A DNA stretch of 64,000 nucleotides from Vibrio hannami (GCF_029589055.1 NZ_JARQZP010000007.1:1364001-1428000); one strand, 5' to 3'; positions 8,442 through 18,312 are shown, counted from the first letter of the stretch. The notes: a model not told the origin generated them from the sequence alone. Numbers and translations are program-made.

Positions 8442-9402
8442 GATAGAAACTCCCCACGGACTGGTAAAAGCGGTAGACCGAATGAGCCTGACTATTCAGG
8501 AAGGTGATATTCGTGGTTTAGTAGGTGAATCAGGCTCTGGAAAAAGCCTGGTAGCTAAAGCCATTGTTGGTATCTGTAAGGATAATTGGCGTATAACCGC
8601 AGACCGAATGCGTCTCGGTGATGTGGATCTTCTTCAGCTCAGCCCTAAAGAGCGCCGACAAGTGATCGCTAAAGATATTGCGATGATCTTTCAGGAGCCG
8701 CAAACCTGTCTTGACCCATCCGAGGCCGTAGGAAGCCAGCTTGCCGAATCCATCCCATCCAAGTCTTTCGAAGGACGTTGGTGGGAGCGTTTAAAATGGC
8801 GTCGTAAACAGGCCATTGCCCTGCTTCATAAAGTCGGTATCAAAGACCACAAAAGAATCATGAAATCCTACCCTTACGAACTCACTGATGGTGAGTGTCA
8901 AAAGGTGATGATTGCGATGGCGATTGCAGCCAAGCCAAAAATTCTTATCGCAGATGAACCGACTAACGATCTGGATCCGATTACCCAGTCTCAGATACTC
9001 AGGTTGTTGAGCAGGATGAATCAGGTGAACAACACCACGATTCTTCTGATCGGTCACGACTTAACGACCATTACCCAGTGGGCAAAACGTATTACCGTAA
9101 TGTATTGTGGACAATCGGTTGAATCCGCCTCTACGGAGCAAATCCTGAATTCACCAAAACATCCTTACACCATCGCACTGCTAAAAGCGATGCCGGACTT
9201 TGGTGACTGGATACCTCACAAACAGAAGTTGCAGTCGTTGCCCGGCTCCATACCCCCTCTTCAGCACTTGCCTATAGGCTGCCGACTTGGGCCTCGTTGC
9301 CCATATGCACAACGCCAATGTGTAGAATATCCTTATAGTAAGAAGATCAAAGGACATAAATTTGCTTGTCATTTCCCTCTGAATACGGAGAAGCATCAAT
9401 GA
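8407..9402 (+). CDS. sapD: peptide ABC transporter ATP-binding protein SapD
   Basis: A 331-residue ABC ATPase with Walker A GESGSGKS, Walker B ILIADEP and an oligopeptide-transporter C-terminal domain whose cysteines (GCRLGPRCPYAQRQCVEY) are characteristic of OppD/DppD-type subunits. The signature motif is LTDGECQ rather than LSGGQ; E. coli SapD has a similar LTEGECQ, so this is a subfamily trait. It starts inside sapC, and its TGA overlaps the ATG of sapF (ATGA). Confidence 0.93.
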   Translation: MPLLDFRHLTIEIETPHGLVKAVDRMSLTIQEGDIRGLVGESGSGKSLVAKAIVGICKDNWRITADRMRLGDVDLLQLSPKERRQVIAKDIAMIFQEPQTCLDPSEAVGSQLAESIPSKSFEGRWWERLKWRRKQAIALLHKVGIKDHKRIMKSYPYELTDGECQKVMIAMAIAAKPKILIADEPTNDLDPITQSQILRLLSRMNQVNNTTILLIGHDLTTITQWAKRITVMYCGQSVESASTEQILNSPKHPYTIALLKAMPDFGDWIPHKQKLQSLPGSIPPLQHLPIGCRLGPRCPYAQRQCVEYPYSKKIKGHKFACHFPLNTEKHQ

Positions 9403-10187
9403 GTGCATTATTAGAAGTTGAAGATCTCTCCAAGGTTTTTATCAACCGTTCTTTTTTCAGAAAGGAAATTAAAGAAGCCGTCAAACCGGTAAGCTTTTCA
9501 CTGGAAGCTGGACAAACTATCGGTTTTATCGGACAAAACGGCTCCGGTAAATCCACCATCGCTAAAATGTTGGCTGGTGTTGTTGAACCGACCAGTGGTG
9601 AGATTCGAGTGAATGGTGAAAGGCTGGAGCACAAAGATTATTCCACCCGTTGTAAACTCATCCGCATGATATTCCGCGATCCAAACACTTCGCTCAATCC
9701 ACGAATTCAGATTGGTCGAATCCTGGAGGGGCCACTTAAGCGAAATACTAATATGCCTCCTGAAGCGAGAATGGCTCGTGTGAAAGAAACGCTTACCAGA
9801 GTAGGTTTACTTCCGGAACACGCGTACTTCTACCCGCAAATGTTGGCAGCAGGACAAAAACAGCGTGTCTGTCTTGCTAGAGCACTGGTGCTACAACCAT
9901 CTATTATTGTGGCGGACGAAGCGCTCAACGGTCTGGATATGGCCATGCGCTCTCAGATTATTAACCTATTTCTGGAGCTTCAGGAAGAGATGGGAGTATC
10001 CTTTGTTTATGTTTCGCAGCATCTAGGCATTATCAAACATATTACGGACAAGGTAATGGTGATGCATGAAGGAGAAGTGGTTGAGTACGGTGAAACTGAC
10101 CAGGTTCTGACCTGCCCGAAACACAATATCACTCAACGTCTTGTGGAAAGTCATTTCCACACAGCGCCAAATCATAGGAAGTGTTAA
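9399..10187 (+). CDS. sapF: peptide ABC transporter ATP-binding protein SapF
   Basis: A 262-residue ABC ATPase, last gene of the sap operon, with Walker A GQNGSGKS, a degenerate signature (LAAGQKQR) and Walker B IIVADEA. Paired with SapD it powers the SapBC permease. The frame extends upstream to 9366, but the ATG at 9399 overlaps the sapD stop as ATGA and aligns with the start of enteric SapF, so it is chosen. A hairpin terminator follows immediately. Confidence 0.92.
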   Translation: MSALLEVEDLSKVFINRSFFRKEIKEAVKPVSFSLEAGQTIGFIGQNGSGKSTIAKMLAGVVEPTSGEIRVNGERLEHKDYSTRCKLIRMIFRDPNTSLNPRIQIGRILEGPLKRNTNMPPEARMARVKETLTRVGLLPEHAYFYPQMLAAGQKQRVCLARALVLQPSIIVADEALNGLDMAMRSQIINLFLELQEEMGVSFVYVSQHLGIIKHITDKVMVMHEGEVVEYGETDQVLTCPKHNITQRLVESHFHTAPNHRKC

Positions 10188-10188
10188 C

Positions 10189-10218
10189 AAAGCTGGCGAG
10201 AGCCAGCTTTCTATTTTT
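10189..10218. terminator. terminator after sapF
   Basis: A 9-bp stem (10189-10197 with 10202-10210) encloses loop GAGA and is followed by CTATTTTT. It ends sapABCDF on the plus strand and could serve the convergent DUF2750 gene as well. Confidence 0.82.
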
Positions 10219-10219
10219 C

Positions 10220-10613
10220 TTAGCGTGTTTTGTTCGCTTGCTTTTTTTAGCTCAAAATCAAACTCATCCGGGAACAGAATCACCCCTTCTTCGTTTGCAT
10301 TAGGGAAAACGGCTACTGACAGTTCATCGTCTTCTAGTCCAACTGTCCAGCGGCTGTGCCATTTGTTGAGAGAGATAGATTCCGGTTCGCACTCTTCCCA
10401 ATCTCCTGTTGCCCACTCTTTGGCAAACTCTTCGTTGGGCCAGACTGGCACACAATCGTCGTCTTCTGTGTTGAGCATTACACAGCCATGCTCGTCCTTC
10501 AGAATCCAGACTTCACGATTTGCTACTATCTCTTTAATGCAGTATCTAAAGCGTTGCTCCAGATCCATTTTATTGATTTCATCAATGCGGGATTGTTGAA
10601 GTTTATCAGCCAT
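10220..10613 (-). CDS. DUF2750 family protein (C-terminal frame probably shifted)
   Basis: A small soluble acidic protein of the DUF2750 family; function unknown. Conserved-looking features are RFRYCIKEIV and VWILKDEHGCVML near the N terminus and VWPNEEFAKEW. As read, the frame runs on to 10023, through the sapF terminator and 165 bp into the antisense strand of sapF, which is implausible. An A7 tract on the coding strand (plus-strand T run 10242-10248) is the likely fault: with one base fewer, the protein ends ELKKQANKTR at a stop at 10220, just before the terminator, giving about 130 residues. The end given here assumes that correction. The true product could instead be a 196-residue read-through. 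Confidence 0.7.
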
Positions 10614-10990
10614 GTTACTAGCCTCTGATTATCTTATTCGCAACTTTGGCAGTGGAGTAAGCAAAGTAAACCCGATTCCACAAACCGCTCAAGACTTCCA
10701 TGTACGCTTAAACAAGGGCGTCCATGCCCTTGTATGTTTGTTCCATCGCATTCACTTTGCCAACAAATGAACTGGAACCAATAATTTATATTACCCTGGT
10801 AGCTTGAAAATGAGTTGTGGTGTTCCGGAGTAAAACCTGTTTTTCATGGACGAAAAACCGGAGCCTACAGGGATGTACTTGCGGCGTTTTTACGCAGGAA
10901 TTCCATAACTCATTTAGTACGACAAACTATCAAAAAACAAAAGGCGAAGGTAAACACCCTCGCCTTTCTATTCGTATTATGGAAAGCGAA
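10614..10990. repeat. gene-free gap with interspersed palindromic elements
   Basis: No credible gene lies here. The gap holds an inverted repeat at 10712-10733 (ACAAGGGC, loop GTCCAT, GCCCTTGT). A second palindromic block lies at about 10839-10905, with GTTTTTC-loop-GAAAAAC followed by GAGCCTACAGGGATGTAC and a GGCGTTTTTACGC segment. From memory, the GAGCCTACAGGGATGTA core resembles intergenic palindromic units scattered in marine gammaproteobacteria; this was not checked. The terminator of the pyrophosphatase gene lies at the right end. Confidence 0.55.
10931..10968 (-). terminator. terminator of ppaC
   Basis: On the minus strand a GC-rich stem (AAGGCGAGG with CCTTCGCCTT, one bulge) is followed by TTGTTTTTTG, a typical intrinsic terminator 23 bp after the ppaC stop. 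Confidence 0.78.
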
Positions 10991-11896
10991 TTACGCCAAC
11001 TCGCCCTGAAGCCAAGGCCAACCTTGCTTCTTACGGCTTAGCGTATTTTCCATCATTAGCATGCCATCTTTTTCATGCTTAACCAGCTTCGCTGCCCACT
11101 CACCCTTGTATAGAAGGCGAGTTGTTGCTGAAGTGATATCAGTAAGCATTACTGCAGCAAATGCTAAACCTTCTTCATCACAACGACGCTGAAGATCCGC
11201 TTCAAGCGCATCAATCATGCCATCAACCTGCTCCAGTGTCGCAAGCTCAACCTGACCAACAACAACGTTACGCTCGTTGAATGGGTATGCTTTAAGATCT
11301 TTTTCTACAAGCTCGGCAGCAGATAGACCTTCGATATCAGTCTTAGCAATCAGAAGGTTCTTAATAAACGCATCCAGATCGGCAACTTCAGCAAACTTAG
11401 CCAGCTCTTCTACTGCGTCTTTATCTTTCTGAGTACAAGTTGGAGAAGCAAAACCTACCGTGTCAGAAAGAATTGCAGACATCATAAGAGTTGCAAGTGG
11501 CTTAGTAATTTCCACTTCTTCCATCTTCAGTAGATTGAAAAGAATAGTACAAGTACAGCCAACAGGCCAGATCCACGCTTCCAGCGGGTTTACAGTCATC
11601 ACATCACCAAGACGGTGGTGGTCAACAATACCCAGAATTTCCGCTTCTTTAACATCATCCGGTGCCTGAGCAACGTCTGAATAGTCTACCAGCCAGATTT
11701 TCTCTCCAGCAACGCCTGTGCACATTTCTGGTGCTTCAACACCAGCTTGCTCAAGAATGTACTGAGTTTCGCGGTTAAGCTCGCCCTGACGAACTGCTTT
11801 TGCTTCCAGACCACGTGCTTTAAGCAGCTCAGTTGCTACTAGTGCACTACAAATACTATCGCTATCCGGGTTTTTATGGCCGACTACTTGAATCAT
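10991..11896 (-). CDS. ppaC: manganese-dependent inorganic pyrophosphatase
   Basis: A 301-residue family II inorganic pyrophosphatase of the DHH/DHHA2 type, hydrolysing pyrophosphate to two phosphates in the cytoplasm with Mn2+ or Co2+. Metal-binding motifs are GHKNPDSDSI (residues 6-15), DYSD (about residue 72) and VDHHRLGD (about residue 95). The C-terminal DHHA2 domain contains the substrate-binding SRKKQ. The gene stands alone with its own terminator. Confusion with RecJ-type DHH nucleases is unlikely given the SRKKQ end. Confidence 0.94.
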   Translation of the reverse strand: MIQVVGHKNPDSDSICSALVATELLKARGLEAKAVRQGELNRETQYILEQAGVEAPEMCTGVAGEKIWLVDYSDVAQAPDDVKEAEILGIVDHHRLGDVMTVNPLEAWIWPVGCTCTILFNLLKMEEVEITKPLATLMMSAILSDTVGFASPTCTQKDKDAVEELAKFAEVADLDAFIKNLLIAKTDIEGLSAAELVEKDLKAYPFNERNVVVGQVELATLEQVDGMIDALEADLQRRCDEEGLAFAAVMLTDITSATTRLLYKGEWAAKLVKHEKDGMLMMENTLSRKKQGWPWLQGELA

Positions 11897-11995
11897 GTTT
11901 CTTCCTATCTCAAGTGTTATTTTTGGGGATACTCACAATTGCTGAATACTTTACATGAAAAATCAGATTTGTCATGACCTTCAGGTGAGAAAGCA

Positions 11996-12025
11996 CAAAA
12001 AAAGCCGGTCACTTCTGACCGGCTT
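11996..12025 (-). terminator. terminator of torECA
   Basis: A perfect 10-bp stem (12002-12011 with 12016-12025) encloses loop CTTC and is followed on the minus strand by a run of T. It lies 25 bp beyond the torA stop. Confidence 0.87.
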
Positions 12026-12049
12026 GAACCTTTGTGCTAAATACGATTA

Positions 12050-14514
12050 TTACGCTTCAACAATCATTGGACCGCCAAATGCTGTCACTGGTGGAACTTC
12101 GCCAGTGAACTTCTCAAAATCTACAAGACATGTGTTTGCAGATGTTGCCTGAGAAAGCTCAGATGCAGGGATGTCCTGAGTCAGTGTGTTTGGATCGCCG
12201 TAAGTATCGATAGCGCCCTCTTTTTCGCTCAGAGGACCGTACCATGCACCTTCTTCGATACGAATTACACCCGGCGCGTAACCTGCATCCAGAACCGCAC
12301 CTGCCAGTAGCTGACCACGGTCATTGAATACACGAACCAGGTCGCCATCTTTAATGCCCTTCGCTTTCGCGTCAGCAGGGTTCATGTAAACAGGCTCACG
12401 ACCTTGTACTGCGTATGTTGCACGGAACTCTTCCGAATCACACATCTGAGAGTGCAGACGCTTGTCAGGGTGGCAAGACTGCATCCAGAATGGGTGTTTC
12501 TTAGAACCCGGACCGCCGTGTGAACGCTCAGATTTTTCGAACCACATTGGGTGTTCCTGACAGTGCTCGTAACCGTACTTACCAATCTTACGGCTAGAGA
12601 TTTCAAGGAAGCCTGAAGGCGTACCCAGTGCATCAGTTTCTGGATCTTCACGGAATGCTGCGTGGCGAACCCAAGGTTGGCCTTTACCTGCATCGAAGTA
12701 ACCTTGTTCCCAGAACTCGTCAAACGATGGCATGTCAAACTTGCCCGCATTCTTCTTCGCACATTCTGCGTAAAGGTGCTTAACCCAGCCCATCTCGTCC
12801 ATACCACGAGGTACTCTTTATCACGACCGAAGCGCTTAGTCAGGTCAGTCATGATGTCAAAGTCACTGCGTGATTCAAATAGTGGGTCAACCAGCTTGTG
12901 CATCGCGATCATGCCGCGCTTCGAGTAAGAACCGTAACCGTCGATATCGTTACGCTCCCACTGAGTACATGCAGGAAGAACGATGTCTGAGAAGCGGCAG
13001 CTTGCAGTCCATGTGAAATCGATAGTTACAACAGTCTGAAGGTTCTTAAATGCAGTCTTCATTCTGTTGCGATCCTGGTGGTGGTGCCATGGGTTACAAC
13101 CAGAGATAACCATCATCTTGTAACCAGGTAGGTTAACCTTGTTACCGTTGTAGTTGATCTCTTTGCCTGGTTCTAGCAGACAGTCTACCCAGCGCGCTAC
13201 CGGAATAACCTTGCTGTGACCGTTAAAGTCGCTGTTGTCCCACTTAGGCTTAGTACCCTGATCAGGGTTACGAGGGAATGAACCCGGGCTAGCAAAACCA
13301 GTTGAAGGAACACCAACAGAGCTGTAGTGGTGAGCGTAAGAAACACCACCGCCTGGCAGACCAACCTGACCAATCATTGCAGCAAGTACCGCACCCATCC
13401 AGTATGGTTGTTCACCGTGCTCCTGACGTTGGATACACCAGCCGAATAGAAGCTGAGTACGACCGTTAACCAGCATACGAGCAAATTCACGGATCTTGTC
13501 AGCGCTGATACCACAGATTTCCGCAGCCCACTCTGGAGTTTTCACTACTTTATCTTTGGTTTCACCGTTAACGTAAGCGATGAACTCTTCAAAGCCCAGA
13601 CAGTATGTGTCTACGAAATCTGAATCGTATAGCTCTTCGGTGTAAAGCGTGTGTGCAACCGCAAGCATCATCGCCACGTCAGTTTGTGGGTTGATGTACA
13701 TGTGATCGTTGTTCAGGAAGCGCTGAGTCTTGTTCTTAACAGGGTCAACAGAAATTACGTTGATTTCACCTTTAGCAACTTTTTCTTTTAGCTGATCAAG
13801 GTATTCGTATGATTCGTGAGTTTCCGTAGCCCAACCAACCTGAAGGTTTTTAACCGGGTCGTTTGCCCAAAGAACGATGTTCTTACTGTTACCAAGGATC
13901 TCAGACCAAGAGGTACCCTGAGCATATACTTCTGTTGAACCCAGAACGTAAGGCAAAATGTGCTGACCAGCACCTGTAGAGTAGTCGCCCACTTTCTTGA
14001 TGAAGTTACCGTGCATCGCAACAGCGCGCTGCATGTGGTTACCAGCAGAGTGAACCTGGCCAGTTTGACGCCAGCCAGTCTGACCTGCGTGCAATGCCCA
14101 AGGACCGTACTCTTTTTGAACTCGCTCTAGTTCCTGATAGAAAAGATCTAAAGCTTCGTCCCAGCTTACACGTACAAAACGGTTGTTACCGCGCGTGTCT
14201 GCTGCGTATTTGTGCTTTTTCTTCCAGTCCAGACGAACCATTGGGTAACGAACACGAGATGGGCTGTATAGAATACCCTTGATACCATTGATCATTTCTG
14301 TCGGGTATTTATCCAACTCAAGTGGTTTAATCTCGTTTACTTTTCCATCTACCACGTGAGCGCGGAATGCGCCCCAGTGAGAGCCAGATGTTTTCCAGGT
14401 ACCTTTACCGTCTGCGGCTTTAGCAGATGCAGAGATAAGCATACTCGGACCAATTACAGATACAGCACTGGTAGCGGCTGCGCCTTTTAAAAAGCGTCTG
14501 CGTGTAATTGTCAT
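12050..14514 (-). CDS. torA: trimethylamine-N-oxide reductase TorA (one-base frameshift)
   Basis: Periplasmic molybdopterin-guanine-dinucleotide TMAO reductase of the DMSO-reductase family, about 821 residues. It has a twin-arginine signal (TRRRFLKG near residue 4, then AATSAVSVIGPSMLISASAKA) and the conserved GDYSTGAGQ containing the Mo-ligand serine. The reading frame breaks at about 12810: the upstream frame should continue from DKEY into TRGMDEMGW, and one base is missing between TAC and CTCGT. The two halves otherwise align end to end with TorA, so an assembly error is likelier than a true pseudogene. It receives electrons from TorC, encoded 18 bp upstream, and needs the chaperone TorD, encoded at 33.6 kb. 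Confidence 0.9.
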
Positions 14515-14532
14515 TGTGATACTCCTTTAAGC

Positions 14533-15716
14533 TTAATGGCTATTTTCAGCAAAATCTGAAGAGTGTTTCTGTAGGTACTTCAATACCAGCGCTTCTGTAT
14601 CAGTATCGAAGTTAACAAATGCCAGCATTCCGTCGAACATGCCAGGCCATGTGTTGGTGTCAAAGTGAGCGACTTCAGGCTCTGTATGACAAGTAGAACA
14701 GTTGTTTTTATATGCCTGCTCAGATTTCTCCCAAATCGGAGTCACATCATTTAGCAAGCCTTCTTTTTTAATCCAAAGTGTTGCAGTGACTTTTTGCCAT
14801 GGTAGACCAGTCAGCTCATCAACCTGCTTTTTGCCTTTCTTGATGATTTGCTTGTTCTTAGCTGCCTTTTTAGTCAGTGCAGCAACACCGATGTTCATGC
14901 CAAAATCTTCCTGGATTACGCGGGCGAATCCGCGAGCTTTACGCCAACCGTCAATTTCAACCTGAACAGCATCGCCTTCACTTGTGATAATCTTCATCTC
15001 AGATGCTGGTTTTACTTCACCGGCTTCTACTGTCATTGCTGCGTCTTCAAACAACTTCAGGTGACGAATCGAAACCACAGTTTTACCGTCAGAAAATTCA
15101 GTATCTTTAGTCAGTGCAGCCAGCTCTTCCATCATATTGCCCGCGCCGCTGTAGCCTTCAGGAAGCTTGTGAGCAATACCTTTGTGGCAATCCACACAGC
15201 TCTGATCTTTTTCAGCAGCCAGTTTCATTTGAGTTTGAGCATTGGCAGACATCTTAGAGAAGTCCATAGAATCGTAATCGTGACAGTTTTTACACTCTAA
15301 CGAGCCGTTAGCAGAGAAACGATCCCACTCGTGCTGAGCAAGCTCACCACGCTTAGCTTCAAATGCACCCTCTTCGCCATAGTTGCCGAAAACCATAGCG
15401 AATACTTCTTTTGATGCCTGCATTTTGCGCGCGATTTTGTCTGTCCAGTTATGTGGTACGTGACAGTCAGGACAGGTCGCACGAACACCAGATCCATTTG
15501 ACCAGTGAACCGTTTCCTGCAGCTCTTTGTATACGTTGTCTTCCATTACGTGACAGCTGATGCAGAACTCTTCGGTATTCGTTGCTTCAAGAGCAGTGTT
15601 AAAACCGCCCCAGAAAATAATGCCTGCCAGGAACCCCCTAGCGTCAGCACACCAAGACTGATATGCGCGGCTGGGCGATTCATCGTTTTCCAGATATTTA
15701 CAATTGTGGATTTCAT
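14533..15716 (-). CDS. torC: pentaheme c-type cytochrome TorC (one-base frameshift)
   Basis: NapC/NirT-type membrane-anchored cytochrome carrying electrons from menaquinol to TorA, about 394 residues. An in-frame start at 14533-15546 would lose the N terminus. The upstream sequence encodes MKSTIVNIWKTMNRPAAH and a membrane helix, then a break at a G5 run (plus-strand C run 15634-15638); with one more G it reads LGGFLAGIIFWGGF and joins the main frame. Five CxxCH heme sites are then visible: CISCH, CPDCH, CKNCH, CVDCH and CSTCH, the TorC count. The gene sits between torE and torA. Confidence 0.88.
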
Positions 15717-15754
15717 AATTCGGGTATCTCTAAACTGAATTTAAAAAGGAGCAA

Positions 15755-15937
15755 TTAACCGTGAATGCCAGGAGGTCCCATAAACAGAACCTGCATCATC
15801 CAAATAAGAAATCCATATCCACCGACAAGTGCCACACTTAACACTGGAAATAGAACAACCGTAATTAACAGAAAAGATTTCCATTCCAGGCTGCGGGTAA
15901 CCTCTATACTTCCATCGTCGCTATTAACATTTTTCAT
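15755..15937 (-). CDS. torE: TorE/NapE-type small membrane protein
   Basis: A 60-residue protein with a charged N terminus (SLEWKSF) and one long membrane helix (about residues 22-52), ending MGPPGIHG. Size, topology and position as first gene before torC and torA match TorE, a small subunit of torECA operons in marine bacteria related to NapE. Its role is not established. Confidence 0.85.
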   Translation of the reverse strand: MKNVNSDDGSIEVTRSLEWKSFLLITVVLFPVLSVALVGGYGFLIWMMQVLFMGPPGIHG

Positions 15938-16353
15938 ACAAACTTACTCAAGTAGTGAATGTCCGACCCCAAAATAGGTCTTATTACTAATCAATATTTT
16001 TATTAACTACGGAAATTGTAGACCACACTATTTGTAGGGTTCAACGCAAAGAAGCCTTGCTATATCTACTATTTGGGAGTTTTTTGATATCAAACGGAGA
16101 TGTGATTTATTAAGAATTCATATGAAAAAATGTGTCATTTTATTAATGTTTTGTAATGTTGCCACACGGTTAAATGTGCAGACCAATGATTACAAATTAG
16201 ATACATTTCGTGAGCAAAAAAAGACAAATTTCAGACGAAGTATTTTCTCTAAAACTTAAAAAACGGACAGTGCTAAGCCTGTGGTTGTTATATATATGTA
16301 ACGTTGAACTTGTGGTATAAAATAAAACCAAAAATTCTAGCGGAGAGTAAAAC
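15938..16353. other. torECA/fetB divergent regulatory gap
   Basis: AT-rich, no credible gene. It must contain the torECA promoter (minus strand) and that of the divergent permease gene (plus strand; TGGTATAAAAT near 16313-16323 is a possible -10 region). I looked for tandem TorR boxes like those of E. coli torC and found none convincing. Confidence 0.5.
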
Positions 16354-17145
16354 GTGCAATCGGCATTGGACATTTCATGGCTTAACTTAGGCGTGTTCTC
16401 ACTGACGCTTCTCATCCCCTATGGAATCAATAAGTACTACCAGTTAAATCTGACGCGCGAATTTTCCATCAGTCTGTTAAGAATGGCGATACAGTTAGTA
16501 TTGGTTGGTCTCTATTTAGAGTTTGTTTTTCAACAAAACAGCTTGCTATTAAATATCGCCTGGCTATCGATAATGACCATTGTGGGCGCCAGTGCGATCG
16601 TGAGCAGAGCCAAGCTGCCACGTAAATTTATTCTTCCTCCCGTGACAGTTGGTCTATTGGTTGGCCTTTTACCAATACTTATACTGTTATTCACAGTGAT
16701 CATTAAGCCAGAGCCCGTTTATAGCGCTCAGTATTTAATCCCGCTATCCGGGATGTTACTTGGAAATAGCCTTAGCGGTAATATTGTCGCTCTTCAGAAT
16801 TTGTTTACTGCATTCGAGCAACGAAAAGGGGAATATGAAGCGGCGTTATCGTTAGGTGCAAGTCCTTCTTATGCAGCTGCACCTTTTGTGAGAGAGGCGA
16901 TGCAAAAGGCATTAGCCCCGATATTAGCATCAATGGCAACAACCGGAATTGTGACACTTCCTGGAATGATGACAGGTCAGATCCTTAAGGGGGCAAGCCC
17001 TATGCTCGCTATCAAATACCAAATCATCATTCTGATAGCAATCTTCGTGATGATGAGTATTTCCTTAACATTATCGCTTCAACTGTCACTAAAAAGAGCG
17101 ATAACAAAGGAAGGAAGAATTCTAGCCAAATTTTTGGAAAAATAG
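16354..17145 (+). CDS. fetB: FetB/YbbM-type ABC transporter permease
   Basis: A 263-residue UPF0014 family membrane protein with about seven helices; E. coli FetB (259 residues) is the membrane part of an iron exporter with the ATPase FetA. Family-specific stretches include IPLSGMLLGNSLSGN, EAALSLGASP and TGIVTLPGMMTGQIL. The start is GTG at 16354 with CGGAGAG 6 nt upstream. No ATPase gene lies beside it, which is unusual. Substrate assignment as iron is from family knowledge only. Confidence 0.85.
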   Translation: MQSALDISWLNLGVFSLTLLIPYGINKYYQLNLTREFSISLLRMAIQLVLVGLYLEFVFQQNSLLLNIAWLSIMTIVGASAIVSRAKLPRKFILPPVTVGLLVGLLPILILLFTVIIKPEPVYSAQYLIPLSGMLLGNSLSGNIVALQNLFTAFEQRKGEYEAALSLGASPSYAAAPFVREAMQKALAPILASMATTGIVTLPGMMTGQILKGASPMLAIKYQIIILIAIFVMMSISLTLSLQLSLKRAITKEGRILAKFLEK

Positions 17146-17185
17146 CTTGAATCTTTCGAGTCGCCGAGCAATAAAGGGCTCTCAC

Positions 17186-17214
17186 TGTTTATCCACAGAT
17201 ATTGTGGATAAACA
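17186..17214. repeat. perfect palindrome of two DnaA-box sequences
   Basis: TTATCCACA (17189-17197) and its complement TGTGGATAA (17203-17211) form a perfect 12-bp stem (17186-17197 with 17203-17214) around GATAT. Both halves match the strong DnaA-box consensus TTATNCACA exactly. It lies between the convergent fetB and focA genes, so it may simply act as a terminator hairpin, but a DnaA-binding role is possible. Confidence 0.6.
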
Positions 17215-17228
17215 ATAATTTTCTGAGA

Positions 17229-18083
17229 TTAATCTCGCAGATAGATTAGCCAGTAACCCATACCGACAAAAATGCCTCCCCCGATAATGTTGCCTATCGT
17301 CACCGGAATCAGGTTATTTAATACGAAGTTGCTCAAGGTTAAGTCAGCAAAGTCCAGAGGGTTTGCGCCAGTCATTTGCCAGAACTCTGGTGATGCGAAA
17401 GTCTTGATACCAATAGCCATCGGAACCTGAAACATGTTTGCAATACAGTGCTCAAAACCAGCAGACACAAACATAGCCACCGGCAAAATCATAACCATGA
17501 TTTTATCATTCAGGCTTCTACCACTGAATGTCATCCATACACCGATACAAACCAGAACATTACACATAATGCCAAGCGCGACAGCCTGAAAAAAACCATG
17601 GTGCAACTTATGCTGCGCAATCTTCATGGTGTTTATGCCAACTTCACCATGATCAAACATATATTGCTTAGCAACCAGCATAATCCCAACAAGCGTTAAC
17701 GCTCCAATCAGGTTACCCAGATAAACGATCATCCAGTTTACTACCAGATTTTTTGAGGTAATTTTCTTGCTTGCATGGGCGACAAGTGTCAACACTGAGC
17801 TTGTAAACAGCTCTCCCCCGGTAATAATGACCAGAATGAGACCAAGGCTGAACCCCAGACCACCGACAAGTCTGATCAGTCCCCATGGCAAATCCTCACT
17901 ACCTGTGGTTACAGTAGTATAAAAAACAAAGGCAATACCGATATGAATCCCCGCTGTAATAGCCAGCAGAAAAGACTTCATTGGATCTTTGGTTGCTTTA
18001 CCAACACCAACTTCAGCGGCACGCTCTGCCATTTGAGGAGGAAGAAGAGAGTCAAAATGATTCATAATTGCGTCCCAGTTCAC
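17229..18083 (-). CDS. focA: formate channel FocA
   Basis: A 284-residue formate/nitrite transporter family protein (E. coli FocA has 285) with six membrane helices, moving formate across the inner membrane during fermentation. GFEHCIANMFQVPMAI contains the pore histidine; EHCIANM is the family fingerprint, and GGELFTSS is the second conserved pore loop. In enterics focA is cotranscribed with pflB; here pflB lies about 43 kb away and focA stands alone. NirC-type nitrite channels are the alternative, but the 284-residue length and the N-terminal helix with PPQMAERA favour FocA. Confidence 0.88.
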   Translation of the reverse strand: MNWDAIMNHFDSLLPPQMAERAAEVGVGKATKDPMKSFLLAITAGIHIGIAFVFYTTVTTGSEDLPWGLIRLVGGLGFSLGLILVIITGGELFTSSVLTLVAHASKKITSKNLVVNWMIVYLGNLIGALTLVGIMLVAKQYMFDHGEVGINTMKIAQHKLHHGFFQAVALGIMCNVLVCIGVWMTFSGRSLNDKIMVMILPVAMFVSAGFEHCIANMFQVPMAIGIKTFASPEFWQMTGANPLDFADLTLSNFVLNNLIPVTIGNIIGGGIFVGMGYWLIYLRD

Positions 18084-18312
18084 AGTTTCAACATATTAAG
18101 GTGCGCGCATAATCTACCCTCATAAGCATTTTTCAAGCAAATTTTGTGTGAAAAATGAATTCTTATTCAATGTGAAACATTGTGAGGTTATATACTCAGT
18201 ATATGACTGAAAAATCACCAAATTGAGTCGATGTAACACTTCTTGGCTCTAACGCTTGTTCTTATAGAATCGTCGCTCTATGGTGAGGGTATGGAAATAC
18301 AGAGGTAAACCT

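Noticed and set aside
10815..11041. Small plus-strand frames inside the palindromic gap
   Set aside because: They are read through repeat sequence and the ppaC terminator.
12050..14514. torA as a true pseudogene
   Set aside because: One missing base restores the family sequence, and the same kind of break occurs in essential genes nearby.
16110..16130. ATTCATATG as a TorR box upstream of torE
   Set aside because: A single weak match rather than the tandem boxes seen in E. coli torC.
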